Below, piece by piece: positions 38,401-49,919 of a stretch of 64,000 bases of DNA. The notes beneath the pieces are model-generated. The model searched no databases and was not told where the DNA came from. It saw only the letters and a list, made by a program, of their open reading frames with translations. Source of the DNA: Drosophila pseudoobscura (Eukaryota; Arthropoda; Insecta; Diptera; Drosophilidae); assembly GCF_009870125.1 (NCBI RefSeq), contig NC_046680.1, positions 7,502,001 through 7,566,000 of the forward strand, in the 5' to 3' direction. The first letter of the stretch is position 1. Every line of letters starts with the position of its first letter. A program made the translations under genes and the position numbers.

Positions 38401-38651
38401 TGGGGGGAAAATGTTCCGACGCTTTTGACACGTTTGGCAAATATTTGAGCACGTCTAAAAGCGCGTTACGGGCTCGCTGGCGTTCAATATTTTCGAAGCG
38501 GGAGCACAGCCTCAGATGGACCCAGAACCTCTTGGCCGCCAAAACGGCCACCCTCCATGGCGTGCCAGTGCGTGCTTTGGCCTTGGCTTGTGGCTTAATT
38601 AATTTTCGCTTCCGTTAACAATTTTTATGTGGACTTTACTTGGACGCGAGA

Positions 38652-38655
<4 letters not shown>

Positions 38656-38684
<29 letters not shown>
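38656..38684. repeat. (GA)n microsatellite
   Basis: Uninterrupted GA run of about 14 units, with further GA-rich DNA just before it. Confidence 0.85.
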
Positions 38685-38688
<4 letters not shown>

Positions 38689-40457
38689 TTGCATGCGCTG
38701 ATTCCGTGTTTATGGCCGCTTTAATTTGCCACTAATACGGGTCCGGGGTCCGTTTGTGGCGGAATTATTTGCCGGATACATGCGATTAGTTTTGCCCAGA
38801 TTGCAAATAGTTTTTTTCCAGTATTTTCGTTTTGGGCCAAATGCGAAAGCGTGCAACAAGTTAATTACATAATTCACCATCCGCCCACGCATTCATTTCG
38901 TGGTGGGGATAATCATGGGGAGTATGTGATAAGTTATCGCTACACCCACCCACCCGTCCGTAGGGGGTCCAATGGGGGATTTCCGTATTAAACTAAATAA
39001 ATACAACATTTTCTTTGCCATTTGCCAATTCGAAATTCTGGCTAAATAGGCAACAACAACGTCAACAACAAGACCAGGAAAAACTTGGCCAAAAGAAAAA
39101 TAAAATAAAATGAAATAAAATAGAAATAGAAATAGCAGCAGAAGCAGAAGCAAAGCGACTTAAAAAATAAGCTAAAAGTCTTTTGAAGTTTGCCAAAGTA
39201 AAAGCGAATCAAAGAGAGTGAGGGGCAGGGGCAACACATGAGAGGGATGAGAGGGATGAGAGGACCAACAGCGCGCGATATAAAGTTGGGGCTTTTTGGC
39301 TTTGACGCACGTAGCTCCCGATTTGAAAGTTTGTCGTGTATGCCCCCTCACTCCCGCTCTCCCCCTGGAATCGACAGAACCGTGCCACACAATCCGCAAC
39401 GACATGCTCTACTCCTCCTTTCGTGTGCTGCATCGCTTTTATTAAGCTTATACATTTTTTATTTAAGACTTTTCACTTTGAGCTGTTTGTGCAAGCCTCG
39501 GGGCAGCAACAGCAACAGCAGCAGCAGCGAAAACAAGTCCTGAACGACAGTCATGTGACATTTATTTGAGACGCCCGGCAGAGCATTTCAATTTCCCATA
39601 TTATTCCCCACCTCCCATTCAGGCCATAAATTATCCGAATAGTTAATGCCGAGAACAAAAAACGTGTGATATATTGTGTGACAATTTCATTAAATGCCCA
39701 AGAGCACTCCGGGCCGTGCAGCCACCAGCCACCAGCCACCTGCCCCCGAGATGCACATGCATTTTTATATCGAATATCAATAAAAACAAAAATGCCACAA
39801 ACAATATATGTGTATAAAAAGAGGGATATACACGTATATTGCATATTTGATAAACTGCAACAATGTCCCATGCGGCTTGACCGCGCTTTTGAGGCCTCGA
39901 CGTATTAGGTTTTCGAATATTTTGGCTCGCAAATGCAACGAAATCCATGTGGAGCCGGAGTTTATTTGATTTGATTTGTGGCACGCTCTAAGCTAGAGAG
40001 TTTGGCACACTAAAAACTATATATTTCCATGGGGCACAACAAGTTGGAGCGACAGAAATACCCACTACTTGGAAATCCTATTCGAATGGCAGCAAAGAGA
40101 GGCTCGATATTGGGAAATATATGATTTCAGATCTTCTGGAATATTCGCTTCTGTCCCAAGGCATTCCCAATTCTACCAAGTTGACAAGTTTCTACTCCCA
40201 TTTTTCACTCCATCGCCCGCTCTGATAATAAGCTAGTGGCACCACGTAGCGTATGCGTAATATGACTGGTTGTAAGTAGTAAGAGCCAGAGCCTCACGTG
40301 CTGCATATAAATTGCTTCGTTTCAACATTTTTCAAAAAGAAAGGAAAAACCCCCAACATAAAAAGAGGAAAACTCAAACTTTTGTTTGTCCCCAAAGTGA
40401 GGTGCAAATGACTTTTGTTCTTTTTGCTCGTTTGCCGCCTGACAACTGTCGAAATAG

Positions 40458-40488
40458 TCGAGCATCGAGCATCGAGCATCGAGCATCG
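40458..40488. repeat. Seven-base tandem repeat TCGAGCA
   Basis: About four and a half direct copies of TCGAGCA in register. Confidence 0.8.
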
Positions 40489-42310
40489 AAATGACCAAAG
40501 CTCTGGCATTGCCTAAACGTGCGTGAGAATGACCAAAAACTGGACACGGACACACAAGTATTTATGGCAGAGAGTGGGATAGAGGGACTACATGTATGTA
40601 GATGTGGCCAAAAGGAAATCAATTTCCATATGCAAAACTTTTTTAGTGCACGTGCTGGAGCAGTGGCAGTGGCAGCAGAGAGAGAGAGAGAAAGTAGGGG
40701 CAGAGAAATCGAATTTTGTCCATAAAATATTCAAATTGTTCTGTATAAACGACGCATAAACATTCTTTGTGCATGTACCCCCCCACTGACCAGGTGGGGA
40801 TAGGAGTATTGGAGGTGGCATGCACACACCATTCAATTTTGATCAGGCTCCTGCTGCTGCTCCTTTTTCTCCCTCCATGAATCGCATAAATTTTTATGTT
40901 CAAATGCCAAAAGCCGTAGGCTGAGGTCTGGGGGGGACTGGGGACCGAGAGTGAGGTGGGAGGTGAAATTGTTTCTGAGTCTGGGCTCGATCGCTTAATG
41001 TGCCCCGCGGCAGAAATTCAATTTGTAGCACATCCGTGGCCGGCAGAGGCAACACAAAAAGGGGCGAGAGAGAAAACTGCAAATGTGAAAAAAGTGCAAA
41101 TGTCCGACTGTCAGGGGCAACCCAAGGAGCAAAAGCAAAGCGAAACGAAACGAAACTGAAGCTGAAACAAAAAAACTGAAAAGTCCCCCCTGGGCTATGC
41201 ACCCGACTCCAACACAAAAGATACGAGGGGACAGAGGCCGGTTGCAGTGGCAGGACCTCGTGGGGCTGCTTCTGCTTTACTATGCGAGCGATTGATTGAA
41301 AATTGATTTCATTATGAACTTGTGATGCATTCAGGCATCCCTCCCCTCCCCCACCCCCTCTCGACACCACACACGAGTATCACTCAACACTCTGACAATC
41401 TGAAAGCAACGCCGCACCGTAACCATTGGGGCCATCCAAACGTTCGGCCATCCATCCATTCCCACGGTATCTTCAGTTGATAATTGGATTTCGAATCCCT
41501 TTCCGTCTCTTTCACTCTCACTCTCTCTGTCTATCTCTCTGGGAGTCTGGAAGTGTTTTGTGCACTTCCTTTTCAAATTAGTTATGGAATTTTTGTCTGT
41601 ATTTAAATTTTTGTATCCCCCTTATCGAAATTCGTAGGTCTTAAGGGAGTGGCCAGAAGTGGTGGCAACATCTGCGAGAGAGATCCTGGAAATTAAGCCG
41701 CTTATGGCCAGGGCCCTTCGCGTCCCTTTTGTTTTTCAATGCCCAGGCTGCTTCATGTCCCTCGGTCTTGGCCATATTCCGTTTCCGTTTTGGCGGCGCT
41801 CCAGCCGTCCGCCCGAATATTACTCAGTCGCCATTTCACTTAAGATTCCGGCTGGCCAAGTGCACTTGTGGCTGTTGTCTGCCGCGTATTTAGCATAAAA
41901 GGTAGCGCCATGTCTTCCGCATGGTCTTCGGGGGCTTTTGATGTCTGCCATTGTTGATATTTTGCATCAAAATTCGGACAAGGGTGGGGGCGGATCCCAA
42001 GCGGAAGTGGCGACATTTTTGGATGTCACTCGGTATTTTGAGGTCGCCGCAAAGTGCGCAGCGAAATTTGCATAATTCCAGCAATAGAACGGGGATGGAA
42101 AGGAAGGAAATGCGGTCTGGGATGGATGCCCCGTCTCGGGTTGCTATGCAAATGAGAACAAGATGCGTGTGCCACTTGGTGGGGCCGTCATCGTGCGTCA
42201 GATCCCTCTAAATATGATTTGAGTTCCCGGGTTAAAGTGATATCCAAGTGGGCGACGGCTGGTGACTCCCATATCACAGCACACACAAACACAATTCGAG
42301 ACGCTGAGCA

Positions 42311-44164
42311 ATGACTAGCCCGAGGAGCCGGAAAGGCCCCACACAGAGGGAGAAGGACGAGCTGGATTGCGTGACCGGCGATGCCAGGGAGGAGCAAATA
42401 TCCCGGATTCCCCGCGAGCTGGACAACTTCTGGCGCATGGACCCGCGCTTTCCGACCGGCCTGCACAACGGCCACGCCTGCCTAGGCTCGAATCTTATAA
42501 ACAAATCGCTGGGCTTCAGCGACTACGAGCGGCGGGTGCTCTCCATCCACGGCATGCTGCCGGTGGCGGTGCGCACCATGGACGAGCAGGTGGTCGCCTG
42601 CAAGATGGTGCTCGACCAGATGACCACCCGCACGCAGAAGTACATGTATCTGCACAATCTTGAGTGCACCAATCGGCGGCTTTTCTACCGCCTGCTGCAG
42701 AGCGACTGGGACACCTATATGCCCGTGCTGGACAGCTCGCATTCGGACTTTCTGATCAAGAACTTCAGCCTGTTTTACCATCGTCCCCAGGGCATGTACA
42801 TAACAATCAAGGATCTGGGCCACGTGGGTCAGGTGCTCAGGAATTGGCCCCGTCGCGCCGTTCGCTGTGTGCTGGTCACCAACGGCGCTTGCCTTCTCAG
42901 CGTCGGTGACTTCGGGATCAATGCAATGGCCAATATAATGTCCAAGCTACATCAGAACGTCGTCTTGGGGGGCATTCATCCGGACTTCTGTCTGCCCCTG
43001 GTGCTGGACGTGGGCACCGACAACGAGGACCTGCTCCAGGATCCCCTCTACATGGGTCTGCGGGAGCATCGTACGTCCCGCTCAAACTTCCACGCGCTCT
43101 TCGACGAATTCGCCCTCGCCGTGCTGCAGCAGTTCGGTCCTCGAACCATCATCTTGTGCAAGAACTTTGACGCCCACAATGCCATCCACCAGCTGAAGAA
43201 GTACAGACATCTGCAGTGCTTGGTGGACATAGAATTCCAGTGCCAGGGGGCCTGCGGTCTGTCCGGCGTGATTGTGGCTAATCGCCTAAAGAGAATGGAG
43301 TTCAAGAGCAACACGTTCCTATTCTACGGCACCAATCCCATGAACATTGGCATGGCCCGCCTCTGCCTCGTCTTTTTCAAGAAGGAAGGCCTCATCGAGG
43401 ACGCGGCCCATCAGCGGATCTGGTTCTTCGATGAAAAGGGACTGGTTGTGGGCAATCGACAAGGCCCGCACATACCAGAGGTGCTTCAGGAGTTTGTCAA
43501 TTATGGAGATCCGACCGATGATCTGGCGATGGCTATCGACCTGATCCGACCCAATGTCCTGGTCGGTGCCGGCTCCCAGCCAAATGCCTTCACCAAGGAC
43601 GTACTTCGCGCCATGGAGCGGAGCGCCGAGCAGCCCATCATCTTTGCCATGTCGCGGCCCATCGAAAATGCCGAGTGTTCCGCAGAGGATGCCTTCACCT
43701 ACACCAAGGGTCGCTGTATCTTCATCTCGGGCTCGTCGATTCCGCGTGTGAAGTATGCCAACAAATGGTATCAGCCGGGACGCAGCAACAGCGTCTACCT
43801 GCAGCCGGGCATTTCGCAGGGCATCCTGCTCTCGGGGATGAACAACGTGCCTGATGAGACCTTCCTTGTGGCCGCCGAGCGCCTGGCCTGCCTCGTCTGG
43901 CCAGACGACCTGGCCCAGCGCAATGTCTATCCACCGATGCGGAAGGTCCAGTGCATCAATCAGCGCATCGCCGAAGCTGTATTCGCCTACGCCTTCCGGA
44001 AGGGCCTGGCCACGCTCTTTCCGGAGCCGGACAATCCCACCGAGTACATCAAGAGAAACGCGTACGACTCCAGCTATCGCACGGTGGCCAGCAAAGTGTA
44101 CTGCATGGAGGAGAGTATAATTGCCACAACCGAATCCCAGAAGTACTACAAGCACAAAATATAG
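42311..44164 (+). CDS. Intronless malic-enzyme-like protein, probable pseudoenzyme
   Basis: One ATG-started frame of 617 residues aligns along its length with the malic enzymes at 58144-60120 and 60235-62213. Shared stretches include IHGMLP, VLRNWP, LPLVLDVGTDNEDLL, and DETFLVAAERLA. Catalytic positions seen intact in those neighbours are changed here. The catalytic-tyrosine motif YTPTVG is LDSSHS (140-145). Substrate arginine in GER is GAC (192-194). Metal ligands FEDF are CKNF (283-286), and NDDIQGT is DIEFQCQ (306-312). The GAGSAAMG nucleotide loop is YGTNPMNIG (339-347), and SNP is SRP. Only the catalytic lysine (212) remains. The frame is fully open, so it is a maintained gene, not a wreck. 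No introns suggests origin by retroposition. A CG7848-like orthologue is possible. It may act as a non-catalytic partner subunit, which is inference. Confidence 0.9.
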   Translation: MTSPRSRKGPTQREKDELDCVTGDAREEQISRIPRELDNFWRMDPRFPTGLHNGHACLGSNLINKSLGFSDYERRVLSIHGMLPVAVRTMDEQVVACKMVLDQMTTRTQKYMYLHNLECTNRRLFYRLLQSDWDTYMPVLDSSHSDFLIKNFSLFYHRPQGMYITIKDLGHVGQVLRNWPRRAVRCVLVTNGACLLSVGDFGINAMANIMSKLHQNVVLGGIHPDFCLPLVLDVGTDNEDLLQDPLYMGLREHRTSRSNFHALFDEFALAVLQQFGPRTIILCKNFDAHNAIHQLKKYRHLQCLVDIEFQCQGACGLSGVIVANRLKRMEFKSNTFLFYGTNPMNIGMARLCLVFFKKEGLIEDAAHQRIWFFDEKGLVVGNRQGPHIPEVLQEFVNYGDPTDDLAMAIDLIRPNVLVGAGSQPNAFTKDVLRAMERSAEQPIIFAMSRPIENAECSAEDAFTYTKGRCIFISGSSIPRVKYANKWYQPGRSNSVYLQPGISQGILLSGMNNVPDETFLVAAERLACLVWPDDLAQRNVYPPMRKVQCINQRIAEAVFAYAFRKGLATLFPEPDNPTEYIKRNAYDSSYRTVASKVYCMEESIIATTESQKYYKHKI

Positions 44165-45555
44165 ATCGAGCAAACGGCTGTATGCCTATAATGAAAGAGT
44201 CGGAAAATTGGGGGCAAATTGCATGGCATATCATATCTAATTACAGTTGTTTGGCTCGGACTCGGGCGGGGATCAGGATCTGGTCTATGGTTCTGCATAT
44301 TGATTTCAACTTCGAAGCGTACAAGTGCCCAGAGCCCTGTGGCATTGGCAGTGGCAGTGGTAGCCAGCGGGCAATTAATTGCATGCAATTTTCATGTGTC
44401 AACTCCTGCTGTGGGCCAGAGGGTATGTGTAGAGTGGGGGTGGCTGGAAAAGTCTCCAGCGGGCACACGCACAAGTGCTGAATGGGACACTAATATACAA
44501 AATGGAAGACATTTCCACTATGAAATACCCTGTACTTTGCAACTATCAAAACTAGCCGAATATTACGTTTGATCTTGATGAATTTTGGAATCAATGAATT
44601 CCATAATTTATCCATATATATGCCCCTTAATTTGAGGCTTAAGAGAGTGTTCGGAGCAGAACCCAGCCGATTAGCTGCTTACCAAATAGCACCTAATTCT
44701 TGGCCCTCAGCCGCTTATTTTGTTTGTTACTTATGTCTATGTCACTCATTTGTTTGTTAAAGCTTTGCGCTTGCTTGGCCTGCTAAACGCTCTCTGCCAG
44801 CTCGCTCTTCGCTATCTCCGCTTTGCGTCTGCCTACCGACGTCGGCCGAGCGAAGCTGCGCTTAGCGATCGGAGCGGCAATGTAAAGGGCAGGCAAGCCA
44901 CACTTGCAATTTGGATGTCACGCATTAAAGAACATATCGCAATTTTATTTCTGCGCCGAGTTTTATTTAATTGAAATAATTAGTCGGCCGATTGGGGATA
45001 AAAACCATTATCTCCACAGAGAGGCTTCATTCTGCCTGTTGTACCCCCCTTGTACTGGGTACAATATTGAAACAACCACCATGAAATGCCATAAAACAAA
45101 GCCACAACAAAAATGCAGACAAATTAAATTGCATGAGTGTTTGATTGTGTTTGAATGTCTGGCAGTGACAGGTGTGTGTGTGTGTGTGTGTGCATCTGTG
45201 CGGGAGAACATGATATTTCATTTATCAAATATGGAAAATGAAATGCATACGGCATTGTGTCGGGTTTTTGTCTGTCATATTGAATTATTTGCTTAGTTTC
45301 AGCTGCTGCTGCTGCTTGCCTGCCATTCAGACCATCGATCGTTTATCGGCACTGGCGGCAACCAAATTAATAGTGAGTTTCCAGGATATGTAACACGAAT
45401 TTTCATTAGCCTCGAATTGAATGAGCAGCCGCCACCAGAGCTTGTCCTTTTCATCTTGCAAATAACCATACGTTCGAGAGCTTTTGTTTAAAAATACCTC
45501 GCATCTGCTTTTATTAGGAGGCATGTATCTGTGCAAGAGCAGAGCCCACCCCCCA
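44165..45555. other. Spacer between convergent genes
   Basis: About 1.4 kb with no coding frame. It contains a 10-base palindrome CCGACGTCGG (44836-44845), a (GT)n run near 45172-45192, an ATTAAA near 44923, and the poly(A) signal of the minus-strand gene at its right end. Confidence 0.5.
45510..45515 (-). terminator. Poly(A) signal of the second allergen-repeat gene
   Basis: AATAAA on the minus strand lies about 41 bases after the TAG stop. Confidence 0.6.
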
Positions 45556-46350
45556 CTATGCTGGACCCCAGGAGATAACTTCGTAACCAATTGTTTTCAG
45601 GCTCTGTGCATCAATATCATGGTCGGACAGTTCCCGGATCACGCTGGCCACGTTCTTTGAGCTCTGAAATGGACACATAGATATGCATATACATGTACAT
45701 ATATGTATATGTATAACCAACTACCAGCTTACCATAGCTGCCTCCACCATTGTTTTGAACTGTGAACTCCGCAGGGCCTCGTAGAACTTTGCGAATAGGG
45801 GACTGCGCTGGCGCTTTTCACCGATGAGCGCCACAAAGCGGTCACGAGGCAGATGCGTCAGTAGATCCCGGACAAAGCTGATAAACGAACCCAATGATTC
45901 CCCTTCAGATGATGGCTGCTGCATGAGCACTAGAATCACCTCCTCGCTGGTGTCCCATCGAGAGCCCTGGACATTGTATACACTCCGACGCTGGATACGA
46001 TTCGTGTGGCGTTGCGAGTAAACGGGCCAAAAGCGGATTTTCGACCTGGCAGCAGTATCGTTGAGGTGCACAAAGTTGATTACCTTCACGACCTCCGGCA
46101 GGGCCTCAGCGTGCTGCTGTAATCGCTTGAAGTCGGAGCTCCGTAGAAATTTGACCGCCTTGCGAAAGCCCGAGTCGGTGATCAAGTGCTCCGCCACCAG
46201 CTCATCGATGGTGGCACTTGGTATGAGCTTCGTAAAGTCCCGCAGTTCGTTTATCAGCTCCGGTGAGTATCGGACTTGTCTGTGATTCCGATGGGGATGG
46301 TGGCACTCGGCCGAGGCCAGCACTAGTCCGAGGAGCAGCAAATGAAACAT
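45556..46350 (-). CDS. Secreted insect-allergen-repeat protein, two exons
   Basis: Exons 46350-45733 and 45663-45556 join in phase 0 across a 69-base intron (GTAAGC..TTTCAG) to 241 residues. The start at 46350 was preferred to an upstream in-frame non-ATG extension because it opens with a signal peptide (MFHLLLLGLVLASAE). The mature protein is a helical domain of the insect allergen-related repeat type, with IDELVAEHLITDSGFRKAV and FISFVRDLLTHLPRDRFVAL segments typical of the family. The last exon, 108 bases coding 35 residues, has the same length and phase as that of the gene at 33446-35476, so the two are paralogues. No acidic insert is present here. Likely a secreted gut-type protein of unknown molecular role. 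Confidence 0.87.
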
Positions 46351-46380
46351 TTTCCTCAGCCTTAATTCAACGCAGTTTTT

Positions 46381-46416
46381 GCACTGATCTGCTCTTCGAA
46401 CAACTGTTTTTACTCC
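46381..46416 (-). promoter_or_regulatory. Possible core promoter of the second allergen-repeat gene
   Basis: Minus-strand ATCAGTGC places an initiator A at 46385, 35 bases before the ATG. A weak TATA-like GTAAAAA lies about 25-30 bases upstream. Confidence 0.35.
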
Positions 46417-47049
46417 GCGTGATTTTGCTTTGGGCGGCGACACTTTTGCTCCCGCATGCTGCGGAGAATTTTACTTGTGACCCATTTACTGCTACACAAA
46501 TTACTCTCATAGGGGGAGTATATAGTGTGCGAGGAAAATATGTCAAGCAGGGCAGCAAACGGCTACGGCAATGATGGCAGTCCTTGGTTATTGCGGGGAG
46601 AAATAATATACGCCCTTCTAGCTATTGTACACACTTGACTCTCGCCCCCTGACATTGAAATTGTCGCTGATGTTTCACTGTTTCCATTTCAAGGGTAACG
46701 AAACGTCGATCCGCTGCAGCGGCCTTTCCTTATCTCGAAACGGCTGTCGCTCTCGCGCTATTTTCTTCTCTTCCTCTCTTCTTCGGTGTTTTGTGCACAG
46801 TAACATCGACAGGCGCCCACAGCGTATATTAGAGGCAGTGCCACTCTCCGTGTAGCTCTCTTCTTTTATGTCACACATGCATACACACACACATGAATTC
46901 CGTACCGAACAACAGCATATACATATAAGCATGTATAACATGCCTGGGCAGAAACTGCAGCAACAGCTAAAAATTCGACTTCGATTACAGTCGCGTCCCT
47001 CAAAAATGCCCGCACCCATAAAATAATGAAACTCAAACTTTCGTTTTTG

Positions 47050-48690
47050 CTTATTAAAGAATCTTATCACATTTATTTACTGCATTTTCTTTTTATTTGT
47101 TTACAGCTAATTTGTTTTTGTTTTAGTTTTATTTCATTGAATTATTCTGTTTTTTCGGGAATATTTAATAGCTCATGAATCATCAATTTGCGTTTTCTTT
47201 TTTTTCAAATGGTTCGATTGAACCCCATTCGAAATTATGCAATTTAAGCGCAAATTCTTGTTTATTGTTTGGATACTTTGTAAAAGTTGTTTATCTATTT
47301 ATGTATGTATGTATGTATTTGTTGGCGTGTGTGTGTGTGTTTGCTTGTTTGATTGTGTATGTATGTAAACTGTGAATATTTTATTATTAATTATTACTAT
47401 TTTTACAATAAATTGTGTATTAAGTACTCAATTAATATTAATTTCCATCCTGAATTGCCATCATGGCGATTTAATTCTGTTTTCCGTCAGTTTTTTTCTT
47501 GTTTTCAATATTCTTTTTACTCAACATCATGTCATGTGATTGTCATACAAAACATTTCACATAATCTTCAAATTATTTACAATAAATCCTCGAACAAAAA
47601 TCTACCGAAGGCAACAAAAAAATCATTTGATTCATTAAAGTTAGAAGCTCAGAGCATTAGTAGCTTTTAAATATTTTCCATAGTTTTTTGTTTTAGTATG
47701 CTATTTTAGTATGCAACGATAAAATGTTGGTTATGTTATTGCTATTTTTCGGTTGGGAAACATTAAAAATTTTGCTGAGAAAATCTTTAGAAAAATATTG
47801 TTTGTGTGAGTGTCCTCCTGTGTGTGTGTGTAAGATAATGGATAAGTTATCCTTTCATTTTGTTTTCCTATACGCGCACCTCTTCGGGCTTACTGTTTTG
47901 TGAAGCGTTTAGTTTTTCCATGGTTTATGCAGTTTGAAACTATTTTCCTCAAATTTTCTTCCTCCTGCCGCCTCATAGCCATAAATACATAATGTGTCCT
48001 ACTAAATGCATTTGAGTCGTGTGTCAGAGTTACCTTGTGGCTACTGTAAAACGTACGAGTACTTAACTACAGCTAGGGGTTAAGTAATCTCATGAGCATG
48101 TTGGTCTCAATGCCAGTAACCTTATGTACGATATCTATGTATGTAAGTATGTATGTAAGTACTAGACGTTACCTAGATGTTAATATATAACTATATGTAT
48201 TGCTTATCGTAAACATTAGGCCAACGCACAATCTATACAAGAGCGAGTTAATGCCAAATAGCGAATCGTTCAAAACCAAAATCAAATCGTAGAAACGTCA
48301 AATCAATGCCTGGTTAGTTATCTTAACGACTAAAGCAGTTCTACTATATACAACATTCAACATAATCCACTATCCTCTATCCTTAATCCCTTACCTTTTC
48401 CCTTACGTTTCTGCTGTGCGTCCTGGATTCTGTTTATTTTGTGTGTGTTTGGCTATGGTATAAGTTGGTTCCGTACTTGTCTATGACCTAAACATTGGGC
48501 AGCTATTCATGAACATACATATACATGTATATTTAGTAATGTTTAGGTATATCTTAGTCTATGTTTAGTTAAACAAATATTGCTAAGTAATATACAAATT
48601 CGTTTAAGATCTTCCCAACCCCAAAAACCCAAAATGGCCAAGCGACGAGTTCCCGAAAACATAACTAAATGGAAATCAATGCTAAAAGTG

Positions 48691-48726
<36 letters not shown>

Positions 48727-49919
48727 GTCATGTGAACTATGTATGTATATACTTGTCAGATTCTCACTTTAGGTGGTCTGTATCCTTAACCTTAGCTCGA
48801 AATAGATATAGAGATTCTCTGTGTGTCGTAGAGTGTGTTCTGTGTGTGTGAGTGTGTGCAAAACCGTAATTTCCATTTCATTTATGGCAGGATCCTTTTG
48901 CTAGTAACTTTTATCGTTTACTCCATCTTTGTATATCAGTTAGTTAATGTCGAAATCAATCAATGTTTGACGCTGACAACATCTCAAAACGAACGGAAAC
49001 GGAAATGCAAACGTAACTCAAAGTGTTGTAAAAGAAAACTCATTGAAATTATCCGAAATATTGTCGTTGCTAAAAGCTTAAAAATTTCAGTCTTTGTAGT
49101 TGGTTTCTGCTCGGCTCTTGTCACATGATTTTTCCCATCCTGGCATCCTCTCCGTCTCCTTCTGCTTACTTTGTTTGGTTTTGCTTCATCTCCACTCCAA
49201 CTGAAACAACACACATGCACCAACAGAACCAGGAATTAAATCGGGCAAATATATATATATATATAGTGTTGGGGCATTTAGGAACCTGTGAGGCGGCACC
49301 CTCAGCCCTTTATGGGCTCCAATTGTGGGTTGTCTTACATCTCCACTCAACTTACATTTACATTTTAACTAGAAACTTTAGAAACGAGCAAATATGGCAA
49401 GCCCGAACACGAAAATGTACAGTTTGTGGTGGGAGGGCGGCACGCCTCCCTCCGACGATGACGACGACAAGAACTCAGAGCTGTATAAGTACTCTGTGGA
49501 GCAGGAACATCGGCAGCAGTCCAGAGGGTAATGGACAAAGGACATTTTTGGTTAGGGTTTTACACTTAAAGGAAAATAGTTTGGAAATTTTAGGGAATTT
49601 CGTTTTAAAAACGGAAAATGTTTTGCTCTTTGAAAATATTTCACATTTGTCAGCAAATGGTTTCCTATTTTGAAACAATACACTCTTCAACCAAGGCAGA
49701 AATCCACATTGGAATGACAGAAACTGTGTGCATTGCAGGACATGTAAAAACACAGATTTTAAAACTAAAATTCCAAACTATTTTCATTTGTTTTTCGACT
49801 GTGCTACTGTGAATGATGATATGATGGTGGTTTGAGAGGTGGTGGTGATGGTGGTGATGGTGGTTTTGGTGTTAGTGTGGGTTCTGTTTCTCTGGGGCAC
49901 TCGTGTACTCACTTCTGGG
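47050..49919 (-). other. Probable long 3' UTR of the semaphorin gene
   Basis: From the semaphorin stop codon down to about 47050 the DNA turns AT-rich, with GTAT/TATG runs, a CAT run (48691-48726) and no coding frame. Minus-strand AATAAA hexamers occur at 47072-47077 and 47092-47097. Two perfect Pumilio-type sites (TGTAAATA at 47581-47574 and TGTATATA at 48352-48345) are found on the transcribed strand. That this is one UTR is inference from composition and position. The end could be elsewhere. Confidence 0.4.
48691..48726. repeat. (ATC)12 microsatellite
   Basis: Twelve uninterrupted ATC triplets in what is probably the semaphorin 3' UTR; on the transcribed strand it reads GAT. Confidence 0.85.

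Larger units (their letters stand above)
35477..42310. other. Non-coding stretch between two genes, no supported gene
   Basis: About 6.8 kb. No frame looks like protein; 38024-38359 is open for 111 codons but starts at a non-ATG codon and has no recognisable family. The stretch contains (GA)n at 38656-38684, a seven-base TCGAGCA repeat at 40458-40488, and CCCCCATG repeats near 36205-36230. Its two ends must hold the promoters of the divergent allergen-repeat and malic-enzyme-like genes. Confidence 0.55.

Noticed and set aside
41951-42211. Possible 5' exon of the malic-enzyme-like gene
   Set aside because: No in-frame continuity or acceptor leading into the ATG at 42311. The single frame already covers the whole family length.
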